DNA of 64,000 nucleotides from Micromonospora sediminimaris (GCA_900112325.1 FOLJ01000015.1:1-64000); one strand, 5' to 3'. Shown: positions 8,297-17,040, counted from the stretch's first letter. Notes: generated by a model from the sequence alone, not told the origin. Program-made: numbers and translations.

Positions 8297-9577
8297 TCAC
8301 TCGACGCGCTCGATGACGAGCGGCACCGCGACGGGTGGCCGGGCGGCGACGGTCACCGCCGGGGCGGCCTCCGCCAACGCCGCCGGGATCAGCTCCGCCC
8401 GTTCGGCCCGCAGCTCGTAGAGGGGTTCCCCGGCGCGTACCGGGTCGCCGGGACGCTTGTGCAGCAGCACGCCGGCCGGCACGCTGACCGGGTCCTCCTT
8501 GCGCGCCCGACCCGCGCCGAGCCGCCACGCGGCCACCCCCATGGCGTACGCGTCGACCGCCGCGACGTGACCGTCCGTGTCGGCGCGGACCACCTCGACC
8601 TCGGGTGCCCGGGGCATCGGAGCGTCCGGGTTCCCGCCCTGTGCCTGGATCATCGACCGCCAGACGTCCATCGCCCGCCCGTCGCGCAGAGCGGCGGCGG
8701 GGTCGGCATCGGGCAGCCCGGCCGCGTCGAGCATCTCCCGGGCCAGCGCCAGGGTCAGCTCCACCACGTCGGCCGGCCCGCCGCCGGCGAGCACCTCCAC
8801 CGACTCGGTCACCTCGATGCCGTTGCCGATCGCCCGACCGAGCGGGGTGGACATGTCGGTGAGCAGGGCGACGGTCTTCACCCCGTGCGCGCCACCCAGC
8901 TCCACCATGGTGCGGGCCAACTCCCGGGCGTCGTCGACCGACTTCATGAACGCGCCGGAGCCCACCTTCACGTCCAGCACCAGCGCGCCGGTTCCCTCAG
9001 CGATCTTCTTGCTCATGATGGAGCTGGCGATCAGCGGAATGGCCTCGACGGTGCCGGTGACGTCACGCAGCGCGTAGAGCTTGCGGTCGGCCGGGGCGAG
9101 CCCGGAGCCGGCAGCGCAGATCACCGCACCGACGTCCCGCAGTTGAGCGGTGAACTCCTCGTTGCTCAGCGCCGCCCGCCAACCCGGGATCGACTCCAGT
9201 TTGTCCAGCGTGCCGCCGGTGTGGCCGAGACCGCGCCCGGACAGCTGCGGAACCGCCGCCCCGCAGGCGGCCACCAGCGGGGTGAGCGGCAGCGTGATCT
9301 TGTCACCGACCCCACCGGTCGAGTGCTTGTCGACGGTCGGCCGGGTCACCGAGGACAGGTCGAGCCGTTCGCCACTGGCGATCATCGCGGCCGTCCAGCG
9401 GGCGATCTCCGGGCCGGTCATCCCGTTCAGCAGGATCGCCATGGCCAGCGCCGACATCTGCTCGTCGGCGACCACCCCCCGGGTGTACGCGTCCACCACC
9501 CAGTCGATCTGCCCGTCCGACAACACCCCCCCGTCCCGCTTGACCCGAATCACATCAACCGCCGCAAAACCACTCAT
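8297..9577 (-). CDS. deoA: Thymidine phosphorylase
   Basis: A 426-residue pyrimidine-nucleoside phosphorylase that splits thymidine or (deoxy)uridine with phosphate to give base and (deoxy)ribose 1-phosphate. Family features include DVIRVKRDGGVLSDGQIDW at the start, VDKHSTGGVGDKITLPLTPLVAA (phosphate and substrate loop), LSGRGLGHTGGTLDKLESIPG and KVGSGAFMKS. The ATG at 9577 has AGGAAGA upstream; a TTG directly before it is also open. It is the second enzyme of a cdd-deoA pair and lies about 230 bases downstream of cdd, with the conserved-loop hairpin in between. Confidence 0.95.
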   Translation of the reverse strand: MSGFAAVDVIRVKRDGGVLSDGQIDWVVDAYTRGVVADEQMSALAMAILLNGMTGPEIARWTAAMIASGERLDLSSVTRPTVDKHSTGGVGDKITLPLTPLVAACGAAVPQLSGRGLGHTGGTLDKLESIPGWRAALSNEEFTAQLRDVGAVICAAGSGLAPADRKLYALRDVTGTVEAIPLIASSIMSKKIAEGTGALVLDVKVGSGAFMKSVDDARELARTMVELGGAHGVKTVALLTDMSTPLGRAIGNGIEVTESVEVLAGGGPADVVELTLALAREMLDAAGLPDADPAAALRDGRAMDVWRSMIQAQGGNPDAPMPRAPEVEVVRADTDGHVAAVDAYAMGVAAWRLGAGRARKEDPVSVPAGVLLHKRPGDPVRAGEPLYELRAERAELIPAALAEAAPAVTVAARPPVAVPLVIERVE

Positions 9578-9674
9578 CAAAGGATCTTCCTAGTCGTCTG
9601 CAATGCAAGATTCGCGCACCGTGCCCACCGCCGGGCAAGCGCGCCGTGACCGTCGCACGGCCGGTGAACACGAC

Positions 9675-9756
9675 GGGCCGGGGGCCTGCCGTGCCCGGCG
9701 GAGGGATCAAGCCTGACCGCCCGGAGCCGGGTACGGCAGGCCCCCGGCCCCAACCG
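9675..9756 (-). repeat. Long hairpin with conserved loop, copy 1
   Basis: Arms of 24 bases (9675-9698 and 9727-9750) pair with one G-U. The 28-base loop at 9699-9726 contains a 25-base segment (9702-9726) that is identical to 43142-43166 in the second copy. The outer flank CCCCAACCG (9748-9756) is also shared (43188-43196). The arm sequences of the two copies are unrelated. The element lies between cdd and deoA, about 58 bases after the cdd stop, in the same orientation to transcription as copy 2. It could be a terminator or processing hairpin, a structured RNA, or a dispersed element; see findings. Confidence 0.8.
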
Positions 9757-9807
9757 CAACCGCGGTCGCACTGTCGGCCCCGGCCCCAAGCGCAACCAAC
9801 GACAAGC

Positions 9808-10512
9808 TCAACCCCAGCGAACCGGGATCTCCGACGGCGGCTCGCCCTCACCAGCCCAGAAGATCGTGCCGGACGCGTCGACCACCACCACCCGGGGCGT
9901 ACGCGCCAGCCCCCAGCCGATCGCCTCCGCCGGGTCGTCCCAGCTCGGCCCCTCCTCAAGCACCCCGGTCTCGGCACCCGCGTCGTCACCGGCCGAGCGC
10001 TCCCAGTAGGCCGTCCAGACCTGCTGGCCGTCCGACAGGTCCGGGTGCACGAAGACGGTGCCCCGGCCACGCCAGGCGGCCAACCGGTCGGGCACCACCG
10101 GCACCGGCCGCTCCCCGGTGACCGCCTCGATGTCGGCCACGTCGAAGGCGTGCGGCAGCAGTTCGGCCATCCGCAGCGGGCCGCCCTTGGCCTCGACGAG
10201 ACATTCCGGCCCGCCCTGCTCCCAGAGCAACTGCCGGCAGCGCCCGCACGGCATCAGCGGTTCGCCGGTGGCGTCGACGCAGGACAGCGCGACGATCCGA
10301 CCGCCGCCGGTGGCGTGCAGTGAGGAGACCACCCCGCACTCGGCGCAGAGCACAACGCCGTACGCCGCGTTCTCGACGTTGCAGCCGACCACGACCCGGC
10401 CGTCGTCGACGAGCGCCGCGGCACCGACCGGAAATTTCGAGTACGGCACGTACGCGTGCCGCATCACCTCGGTGGCGGCGGCCCGCAGCCGCTCCCAGTC
10501 GATCTCACTCAT
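9808..10512 (-). CDS. cdd: Cytidine deaminase with C-terminal extension
   Basis: A 234-residue protein. The first 125 or so residues are a homotetrameric-type cytidine deaminase: VPYSKFPVGAAALVDDGRV, then GCNVENAAYGVVLCAECGVV (zinc Cys and catalytic Glu), then LMPCGRCRQLLWEQGG (two zinc Cys). It deaminates (deoxy)cytidine to (deoxy)uridine, the substrate of the deoA product next door. A further 100 or so residues follow (VFVHPDLSDGQQVWTAYWER, then EEGPSWDDPAEAIGWGLART); plain cytidine deaminases end near residue 130. The function of the extension is unknown. The ATG at 10512 is preferred to the one at 10530 because MSEIDWERL aligns with family N-termini. Confidence 0.92.
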   Translation of the reverse strand: MSEIDWERLRAAATEVMRHAYVPYSKFPVGAAALVDDGRVVVGCNVENAAYGVVLCAECGVVSSLHATGGGRIVALSCVDATGEPLMPCGRCRQLLWEQGGPECLVEAKGGPLRMAELLPHAFDVADIEAVTGERPVPVVPDRLAAWRGRGTVFVHPDLSDGQQVWTAYWERSAGDDAGAETGVLEEGPSWDDPAEAIGWGLARTPRVVVVDASGTIFWAGEGEPPSEIPVRWG

Positions 10513-10586
10513 CCCGACATTCTGCCGCATGGCTGCTGACCAGCTTTAACGCGGCATCACCCACGGCAGCGGCACCGACCCTCCTG

Positions 10587-10632
10587 AACCGCGACGCCCG
10601 GAAGGCAAAAACCGCGACGCCCGGGAGGCAAA
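10587..10632. repeat. Tandem 23-bp direct repeat between cdd and the permease gene
   Basis: AACCGCGACGCCCGGAAGGC followed by AAA is repeated once immediately downstream (10587-10609 and 10610-10632) with one difference (GGAAGG versus GGGAGG). It lies in the 264-base space between the cdd start and the end of the transporter operon. No gene is seen there. Confidence 0.8.
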
Positions 10633-10674
10633 GGCCCAGCCCGATCACGCTCCCAAGATCCGCACAGATTCAGG

Positions 10675-10712
10675 GATACTGCTGCGCCAGCTCCGGCCGA
10701 GGCAGCAGTATC
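10675..10712 (-). terminator. Hairpin after the nucleoside transporter operon
   Basis: Perfect 11-base arms GATACTGCTGC (10675-10685) and GCAGCAGTATC (10702-10712) enclose a 16-base loop. It lies about 65 bases after the stop of the last permease gene, in the right place for the operon terminator or for a processing hairpin before cdd. Confidence 0.55.
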
Positions 10713-10776
10713 GGGGAAGTTGCGTGGATATTGGACGGCGGCACCTGACGACCTCGTCGAGGGAATAAGAGCACGG

Positions 10777-12057
10777 TCAGCCCTTGATGTACGGCTTGCC
10801 GTCGGCGGCCGGTGCCCGTACCCGACCGACCAGCCCGGCCACGGCCAGAATCGTCGCCAGGTAGGGCAGCATGGCCAGGAACTGTCCCGGGATCACACTG
10901 TTGATCGCGCCGAGGTAGGTGGCCAACTGGTCGGCGAAGCCGAAGAAGAGCGCGGCGAGCAGCGCACCGGTCGGGCTCCACCGGCCGAAGATCAGTGCCG
11001 CCAGGGCGATGAAGCCCTTGCCACCGATCATGTTCTTGGTGAACGAGAAGAGCGCCAGCGTGTAGGAGGCGCCACCGATGCCGGCGACGGCACCAGCCAT
11101 GATCACGTTGCGGTAGCGCAGGCCGAGCACCCGCACACCCAGGGTGTCCGCCGCCGTCGGGTGCTCACCGACCGACCGGGTCCGCAGGCCCCACCGGGTC
11201 CGGAACAGCGCGATGTGGATCACGAGCACCAGGAGCAGGGCGAGGTAGAGGAAGATGTTGCCCCGGAACAGCGCCGGCCCGAGCAGTGGGATGTCCGACA
11301 GCAGCGGGATCTCCCAGTTGCTGAACCGCGGCGCGCTGTTGTATCGGGCGGCGTCGGTCTGCATCAGCCGCTCGTAGAGGAAGCCGGTGATGCCGAGCGC
11401 CAGCAGGTTCAGCACGATGCCCATGACCACCTGGTCGACCAGGTAACGAATGCTGAACACGGCCAACAGCAGCGAGATGAGCGAGCCGCCGATGGCGGCG
11501 GCGACGAGTCCCACCCAGACGCTGCCGGAGATGCTGCCGAACAGCGCGCCGCTGAAGGCACCCATCAGCAGCTGCCCTTCGATGGCGACGTTCACCACGC
11601 CGGAGCGCTCGCAGAGCACGCCGGCCAGCGAGCCGAAGATCAGCGGCAGGGCGAGCAGGAAGGTGCCCCGCACGATGTTGACAAGCGGCATGAAGTTCTG
11701 GCCGGTCGGTGCGGCGGAGACCTGCCAACACAGGAACGACAGCACGAAGGCGACCAGGCCGACGGCGAGCACCGGTACGAACCAGCGCTTCGGCAGCCCG
11801 GCGAGCATCGAGCCGCCGGCCGCGAGCGCGATCAGGCCGAAGACGATCGCACCGACGGTGCCGTTGATCTCCAACGCGGCGCCGGCGGCATCCTCGCTGA
11901 GCGTGAAGCGGGCCTGCTCGCCGGTGGCGAGCGCGCCGAACAGCACGGTGGCCAGCAGGCCCAGCGCCACCAGCACCAGGCCGACCTTGCGGGTACGGGT
12001 CCAGAAGCCTTCGTTTACCGACGCGACAGCGACGTCGGGAACAGCCGTGGTGGACAT
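10777..12057 (-). CDS. Nucleoside ABC transporter permease (second)
   Basis: A 426-residue BPD_transp_2-family permease with about ten hydrophobic segments, the type that accompanies BMP-family lipoproteins (NupQ/YufQ-like). Its N-terminus has an extra pair of hydrophobic stretches (LVLVALGLLATVLFGAL and TVGAIVFGLIALAAGG). The core includes GVLCERSGVVNVAIEGQLLMGAF and LRTRSVGEHPTAADTLGV, the conserved cytoplasmic loop that contacts the ATPase. It starts three bases after the stop of the first permease gene. Nucleoside import is inferred from family and from the adjacent cdd, deoA and add. Confidence 0.88.
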   Translation of the reverse strand: MSTTAVPDVAVASVNEGFWTRTRKVGLVLVALGLLATVLFGALATGEQARFTLSEDAAGAALEINGTVGAIVFGLIALAAGGSMLAGLPKRWFVPVLAVGLVAFVLSFLCWQVSAAPTGQNFMPLVNIVRGTFLLALPLIFGSLAGVLCERSGVVNVAIEGQLLMGAFSGALFGSISGSVWVGLVAAAIGGSLISLLLAVFSIRYLVDQVVMGIVLNLLALGITGFLYERLMQTDAARYNSAPRFSNWEIPLLSDIPLLGPALFRGNIFLYLALLLVLVIHIALFRTRWGLRTRSVGEHPTAADTLGVRVLGLRYRNVIMAGAVAGIGGASYTLALFSFTKNMIGGKGFIALAALIFGRWSPTGALLAALFFGFADQLATYLGAINSVIPGQFLAMLPYLATILAVAGLVGRVRAPAADGKPYIKG

Positions 12058-12060
12058 GCC

Positions 12061-13386
12061 TCACCAGCCCTTCGCGAGGCTCGTCTGCAACCGGGCGGCC
12101 CGCGCGGCCCGGAGCTGGAAGATCGCCTTCACCAGTGCCGGCGCGGCGATGAAGATGACGATCAGGGCCTGGAGCACGGTGACCAACTCCAGCGAGATCC
12201 CCGAGTACGACTGCATCCGGTTGCCGCCGGCCTGCAACGCGCCGAAGAGCAGCGCGGCCAGCGCCACCCCCCACGGTTTCACCCGGCCGAGTAGGGCGAC
12301 CAGGATGCCGTCGAAGCCGATCTGGGCGACCACCAGGGGAGTCAGGGCCGCGGCGGTGGTGCCGAGCACCATCTGCGAGCCGCCGAGTCCGGCCAGCGCC
12401 CCGGCGAAGACCATGATCAAGACGTACGTCCGGGTGACGCTGATGCCGGCGGTGCGGGCGGCGTCCGGGTTGGCGCCCACCGCCCGCAGCTCGAAGCCGA
12501 GCGTGGAGCGGTTGAGCAGCCAGGCGACCGCCCAGGTGGCGAGCACGGCCAGGATGATGCCGGCGTGGGCCCGCAGCCCGTCACCGAAGAGTCGCGGCAG
12601 TTGCGCGGAGGCGTCCACCGGCCGGCTGATCGCATCGGTACGGTTCGGGTCCTGCACCCCGTTCTGGACGATGAGCCAGGTGAGGAAGTAGACCGCGATG
12701 TAGTTGAGCATGATCGTGTTGATCACCTCGTGGGCGCCGGTCCGTGCCTTGAGGATGCCCGGGATGAAGCCCCAGATGGCCCCGCCGAGCGCGCCGGCCA
12801 GGACGGCGACCAGCAGGTGCAGGCCCGGCGGCAGCGGCAGCAGGAAGCCGGCCAGCGCGGCCAGGATGACGCCCATCGTCGCCTGCCCCTGAGCGCCGAT
12901 GTTGAACAGGCCGCCGCGGAAGGCCAGCGCCACCGAGAGACCGGTGAAGACCAGCGGCGCGGTGTAGGTGAGCGTCTCCGAGATGGGGCTCAACGCCGCG
13001 TTGAAGCTGCTCGCGGCCGGGTCGAAGACCGAGCCCTTGAACAGGTTCGCGTACGCCTCACTGACAAGCGTCCAACTGGCGTTTATCGCGTCCGAGGGAC
13101 GGGCGGTGATGTAGCTGTAGGTGGCCAGCACCTCCGGGTCGGAGATGATCATCAGGACGGCGCCGACGACCATCGCCAGCACCAGCGAGAGCAGGGTCAC
13201 CGTGAAGGTGTTGGCGGCCCACAGGTTCTCCAGGAAGAGCCGCCCCAGCGTGGGGCGGGGTCCCGGCCCACCGGTGGTGGTGGCCGCCTCCGCGCGTTCG
13301 GTGTTGCCGACCGCGGTCCGGGCGGCCTGGTCCTCACTCGCCGGTTCCTTGTCCGGGGAACCCGGCTGGGCGTTGGGGTCACTCAT
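12061..13386 (-). CDS. Nucleoside ABC transporter permease (first)
   Basis: A 441-residue BPD_transp_2-family permease (NupP/YufP-like). After a polar N-terminal tail of about 50 residues (rich in Ala, Thr and Glu), membrane segments run through to the C-terminus. RGGLFNIGAQGQATMGVILA and LRAVGANPDAARTAGISV mark the family, the latter being the ATPase-contact loop. The ATG at 13386 was chosen: upstream in-frame residues are Arg/Pro-rich and not protein-like. It lies between the ATPase gene (61-base gap) and the second permease gene (three-base gap). Confidence 0.88.
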   Translation of the reverse strand: MSDPNAQPGSPDKEPASEDQAARTAVGNTERAEAATTTGGPGPRPTLGRLFLENLWAANTFTVTLLSLVLAMVVGAVLMIISDPEVLATYSYITARPSDAINASWTLVSEAYANLFKGSVFDPAASSFNAALSPISETLTYTAPLVFTGLSVALAFRGGLFNIGAQGQATMGVILAALAGFLLPLPPGLHLLVAVLAGALGGAIWGFIPGILKARTGAHEVINTIMLNYIAVYFLTWLIVQNGVQDPNRTDAISRPVDASAQLPRLFGDGLRAHAGIILAVLATWAVAWLLNRSTLGFELRAVGANPDAARTAGISVTRTYVLIMVFAGALAGLGGSQMVLGTTAAALTPLVVAQIGFDGILVALLGRVKPWGVALAALLFGALQAGGNRMQSYSGISLELVTVLQALIVIFIAAPALVKAIFQLRAARAARLQTSLAKGW

Positions 13387-13447
13387 GCCGGCAACTCCGC
13401 TCCGCTCCGTGCCGCCGCAGGGCCGCCGTGCCTGATGGTTCGCTCGC

Positions 13448-15145
13448 TCATCGGTCCTTCTCGTCTTCGCTGCCTGGCCCCTCGGCCGACACCACGCCGT
13501 CGGTGGTGGCCGGGACGTCCCGGTCGGTGGTTGCCGGGGTACCCGCGTCGGACACGACGTCCGCGTCGGTGGTGGCCACCACGTCCGGGTCGGTGGTCGC
13601 GGTCGGCGCGGACCCGTCCTGCGGGGAACCACCCGTCGCGTCCGGGGTGATGCCGGCCATCAGCAGGCCGATCTCCTCGCGGGGGGTGTCCGGGCCGACC
13701 ACGCCGATGATCCGCCCGCGGTACATCACCGCGATCCGGTCGGCCAGCCCGATCACCTCGTCGAGTTCGCTGGAGACCACCAGCACGGCGGTGCCGGCGT
13801 CGCGCTCGTGGACGACCCGGCTGTGGATGAACTCGATCGAGCCGACGTCCACCCCCCGGGTCGGCTGGGCGGCGATGAACAGCTTCAGCGGCCGGGACAG
13901 TTCCCGAGCCACGATCACCTTCTGCTGGTTGCCGCCGGAGAGAGTGCCGACCGGCGCATCGGCCGACGAGGTACGCACGTCGAACTGCTCGATCCGTTCC
14001 CGCGCCGACCTGTTGATCTCGTCCGGCCGCAGGGACAGTCCCCGGCCGAAGGGCGGCCGGTCGTACATGTCCAGCACCAGGTTCTCGGCGACGGTGAACT
14101 CCTTGACCAGGCCGTCGACGCTGCGGTCCTCCGGCACGTAGCCGACGCCCGCCCGGAGTACCTTCTTGGTGGACCAGCCGTCGATGCGCTGCCCGTTCAG
14201 GGTGATGGTGCCGGCGAGCACCGGACGCAGCCCCATGATCGCTTCGATCAGCTCGGTCTGTCCGTTGCCCTGCACACCCGCGACACCGAGCACCTCGCCC
14301 GCGCGTACGGTCAGGTCGACGCCGTCCACCGCCCGCACCTGACGGTCGTCGTCGACCACCAGGCCGGAGAGTTCCAGGACCGGCTCGCCCGGGGTGGCCG
14401 GGGCCTTGTCCACGGTGAGCCGGACGGTGCGGCCGACCATCAGCGCAGCCAGCTCGTCCCGGCTGGCCTCGGGCGAGGCCGTACCCACAGTCTTCCCGCG
14501 TCGGATCACCGTGATCCGGTCGGCGATCGCCTTGACCTCGCCGAGCTTGTGGGTGATGAAGACGATCGACTTGCCGGCGGCCTTGAGCGACCGCATCACG
14601 GTGAGCAGTTCCTCGGTCTCCTGCGGGGTGAGCACGGCGGTGGGCTCGTCCAGGATGAGCAGGTCGACGTCCCGGGTGAGCGCCTTGACGATCTCCACCC
14701 GCTGCTGGATGCCGACCGGCAGGTCCTCGATCACCGCGTCCGGGTCGACCCGCAGGTTGTACCGCTCGGACACCTCGGCGACCTCGCGCCGGGCGCGACG
14801 CCGGTCCAGGAAGCCGGCGATGCCGCCGCGTACCTGCTCGGCGCCGAGCATGATGTTCTCGGTGACGGTGAAGACGGGCACCAGCATGAAGTGCTGGTGC
14901 ACCATGCCGATGCCGGCCGCGATCGCGTCGGAGGGGCCGCGCAGCCGCAGCGGCTTGCCGTCGACCAGGATCTCGCCCTCGTCGGGCTGGTAGAGCCCGT
15001 ACAGCACGTTCATCAGGGTCGACTTGCCCGCGCCGTTCTCGCCGAGCAGGGCGTGGATCTCTCCAGGCTCCACCGTCAGGTCGATGTGGTCGTTGGCGAC
15101 CAGATCACCGAACCGCTTGGTGATGCCGCGCAGTTCGAGTCTCAG
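13448..15145 (-). CDS. Nucleoside ABC transporter ATPase, CTG start
   Basis: A two-domain sugar/nucleoside-type ATPase (NupO/YufO/RbsA-like). Domain 1 has Walker A GENGAGKST and Walker B LLILDEPTAVLT; its signature region is the degenerate LPVGIQQRVEIV. Domain 2 has a degenerate P-loop GVQGNGQTELI and signature LSGGNQQKVIVARE. The first ATG (15073) would start ten residues before Walker A and delete the first strand. Reading continues in frame to a CTG at 15145 with AGGAGG five bases upstream, giving LRLELRGITKRFGDL, the expected N-terminus; total 565 residues. The last 60 or so residues form a low-complexity tail of TTD(P/A/R)DV repeats that the family lacks. Confidence 0.9.
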   Translation of the reverse strand: MRLELRGITKRFGDLVANDHIDLTVEPGEIHALLGENGAGKSTLMNVLYGLYQPDEGEILVDGKPLRLRGPSDAIAAGIGMVHQHFMLVPVFTVTENIMLGAEQVRGGIAGFLDRRRARREVAEVSERYNLRVDPDAVIEDLPVGIQQRVEIVKALTRDVDLLILDEPTAVLTPQETEELLTVMRSLKAAGKSIVFITHKLGEVKAIADRITVIRRGKTVGTASPEASRDELAALMVGRTVRLTVDKAPATPGEPVLELSGLVVDDDRQVRAVDGVDLTVRAGEVLGVAGVQGNGQTELIEAIMGLRPVLAGTITLNGQRIDGWSTKKVLRAGVGYVPEDRSVDGLVKEFTVAENLVLDMYDRPPFGRGLSLRPDEINRSARERIEQFDVRTSSADAPVGTLSGGNQQKVIVARELSRPLKLFIAAQPTRGVDVGSIEFIHSRVVHERDAGTAVLVVSSELDEVIGLADRIAVMYRGRIIGVVGPDTPREEIGLLMAGITPDATGGSPQDGSAPTATTDPDVVATTDADVVSDAGTPATTDRDVPATTDGVVSAEGPGSEDEKDR

Positions 15146-15228
15146 CGCAACCTCCTGGAGTGCGAAGCGATGGTGCAGCGTAGCTGCTGGCGGGCGGGCC
15201 TGGCGTCGGCCGGACCGGTGGCGCGGAT

Positions 15229-15272
15229 CGGCCGCTGCGGCACGGCGGGTCTCCCCCGTGCCGCAGCGGCCG
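15229..15272 (-). terminator. Strong hairpin between lipoprotein and ATPase genes
   Basis: Perfect 17-base arms CGGCCGCTGCGGCACGG (15229-15245) and their complement (15256-15272) enclose a 10-base loop. It lies about 70 bases after the lipoprotein stop and 83 bases before the ATPase start. Such hairpins after a binding-protein gene often stabilise its mRNA or reduce read-through, giving more binding protein than membrane components. Confidence 0.7.
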
Positions 15273-15339
15273 GATCAGGTGTGGCTCTGCGCGCCGGCCG
15301 CCCTCGGTGATCGTCTCACCGGGGACGGCCGGCGACGGG

Positions 15340-16422
15340 TCACTTCGGCTGGGCGGCCGACTCGACCTTGACGGTGCCGGCGGCGATGTCCGCCTTCAGC
15401 TTGTCGACCTCGGCCTTCAGCTCGGCCGGGACCTTGCTGTCGAAGTCGTGGTACGGGGCGATCGAGACGCCGTCGTTGGCCAGGGTGCCGATGAAGCCCG
15501 GGTCCGCCTGGAGCTGCTCGCCACCGGCGGCCTTGAGCACGGCCTCCTTGACCGCGCCCGGGATGTTCTTCACCACGGTGGTGATGATCGCCGGGCAGTT
15601 CGGGGTGCTCTCGCAGCCATCGACGTCCACCCAGATGGTGTTGTACTTGCCGTTGGAGGCCTGGGCCGCACCGGTGGTGCCGAGGCCGGCGCCGCCGGCC
15701 ACCGGCATGATGATGTCCGCGCCCTGGGCGACCAACGCGTCGCTGACCTTCTTGCCCTCGTCCTGCTTGACGAAGTCGTTGGTGAAGGAGCCGTTCTGGG
15801 TCTCCTTGTTCCAACCGAGGACCTGGACGTCCTTGCCCTTGGCCTCGTTGTAGTAGGCGACCCCGTCGGCGTAGCCGTCCATGAAGATGGTCACCGGCGG
15901 GATCTTCAGACCGCCGTAGGTGCCCACCTTGCCGCTCTCGCTCATGCCGGCGGCGACGTAGCCGGCCAGGAAGGCAGCCTGGGCGGTGTCGAACTGCATC
16001 GGGTAGACGTTGGCCACCCCCGGGTCGGCGTCGACGATGCCGAACTGCTGGTCCGGGTTCGCCTCGGCGATCGCCTTGGTCGCGTCGCCCATCAGGCCAC
16101 CAACCGCCAGGATGAAGTCGCAGTCCTGGTTGACGTACTGGGTGAGGTTCGGCTCGTAGTCCGCCTCGGCCTTGGAAGCGACGTACTTGATGTCGATGTT
16201 GTCGTTCTCCGCCTTGGCGTCCTCCAGGCCCTTCCAGGCGGAGGCGTTGAACGACTTGTCGTCGATGCCGCCGACGTCGGTGACCATACAGGCGGTGTAC
16301 GCCTCGCCGCCGGAGCCGGCGTTGTTGTCCTCATCCGGGGCCTCGCCACAGGCGGCGGCGCTCAGCACGAGCCCACCCGCCGCGATGATCGAGGCGATCC
16401 GCATCCCACGCACCGAGCGCAA
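15340..16422 (-). CDS. BMP-family nucleoside-binding lipoprotein
   Basis: A BMP (PnrA/Med-like) substrate-binding lipoprotein of about 360 residues. A short signal peptide ends in LVLSAAACG, placing the lipid-anchored Cys about 20 residues after the ATG at 16404. The body matches the family: MVTDVGGIDDKSFNASAWKG, FILAVGGLMGDA, FLAGYVAAGMSESGKVGTYG and MPVAGGAGLGTTGA. The start is either TTG at 16422, with GGAAGGAGA upstream at good spacing, or the ATG six codons later. It captures nucleosides outside the membrane for the permeases and ATPase encoded downstream. Confidence 0.92.
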   Translation of the reverse strand: MRSVRGMRIASIIAAGGLVLSAAACGEAPDEDNNAGSGGEAYTACMVTDVGGIDDKSFNASAWKGLEDAKAENDNIDIKYVASKAEADYEPNLTQYVNQDCDFILAVGGLMGDATKAIAEANPDQQFGIVDADPGVANVYPMQFDTAQAAFLAGYVAAGMSESGKVGTYGGLKIPPVTIFMDGYADGVAYYNEAKGKDVQVLGWNKETQNGSFTNDFVKQDEGKKVSDALVAQGADIIMPVAGGAGLGTTGAAQASNGKYNTIWVDVDGCESTPNCPAIITTVVKNIPGAVKEAVLKAAGGEQLQADPGFIGTLANDGVSIAPYHDFDSKVPAELKAEVDKLKADIAAGTVKVESAAQPK

Positions 16423-16680
16423 GACGTCTCCTTCCCATTGCACACCGCGGGGTACGCGGTGGCAGCCCTTGAGCCGGCCTGCGCCTTGCCGCCGGCGTCC
16501 CACGTTACGGGAGCAGAGCGTACGCCCGCGCCCACCTGCCGACCGACAATCGTGCAGGACTGTTGGAGCCCTGTTACCCCTACGTAATGCTTGGGTGGGG
16601 CACATCACTCAGGGTGCCGGCAGGCGGGCGCACTCGCGCCGGAAAAGCCCTTTTTACCCGGCGGCCCGATGGTTCGCCGG

Positions 16681-17031
16681 CTATCGCCAGAAGACCGCAA
16701 CGGCCGCGTTGGCCAGGGTCAATCCCACGATGGCGAGGAAGTGCCCCCGGTTGACCTCGGCCCGCTTACGGGAGAAGAACACCATTACAAAGATCAACAG
16801 GGCGAGCACCAGCTTTGTCACAAGCTTCGCCGGTGCCGGCTCGTCACCGTCGCGCAGTGGCGCGCTCAGGCCGATGCCGGTCAGCAACTGGATCACCGAA
16901 CCCCACAGCATGGCGGCGTTGATCCGGATCTTGCCAGTGAGATATTGGGCGATCGCGCCGCCGAGCAGCAACGCGAACCCGATCAGATGGACGTAGAGGA
17001 GGATGAGTCGAAGTGCTTCCACCCGACCCAT
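16681..17031 (-). CDS. Small four-helix membrane protein
   Basis: A 116-residue hydrophobic protein with about four membrane helices (LILLYVHLIGFALLLGGAI, AAMLWGSVIQLLTGIGL, LVTKLVLALLIFVMVFFS, FLAIVGLTLANAAVAVFW). The order of helices resembles small integral membrane proteins often paired with transporters, but no function is recognised. It starts nine bases after the stop of the larger membrane protein gene upstream and is probably cotranscribed with it. Confidence 0.7.
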   Translation of the reverse strand: MGRVEALRLILLYVHLIGFALLLGGAIAQYLTGKIRINAAMLWGSVIQLLTGIGLSAPLRDGDEPAPAKLVTKLVLALLIFVMVFFSRKRAEVNRGHFLAIVGLTLANAAVAVFWR

Positions 17032-17040
17032 CCTGCCCTA

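Noticed and set aside
10720..12294. 524-codon plus-strand frame over the permease genes
   Set aside because: Highly charged shadow of a hydrophobic coding strand; the permeases match a known family.
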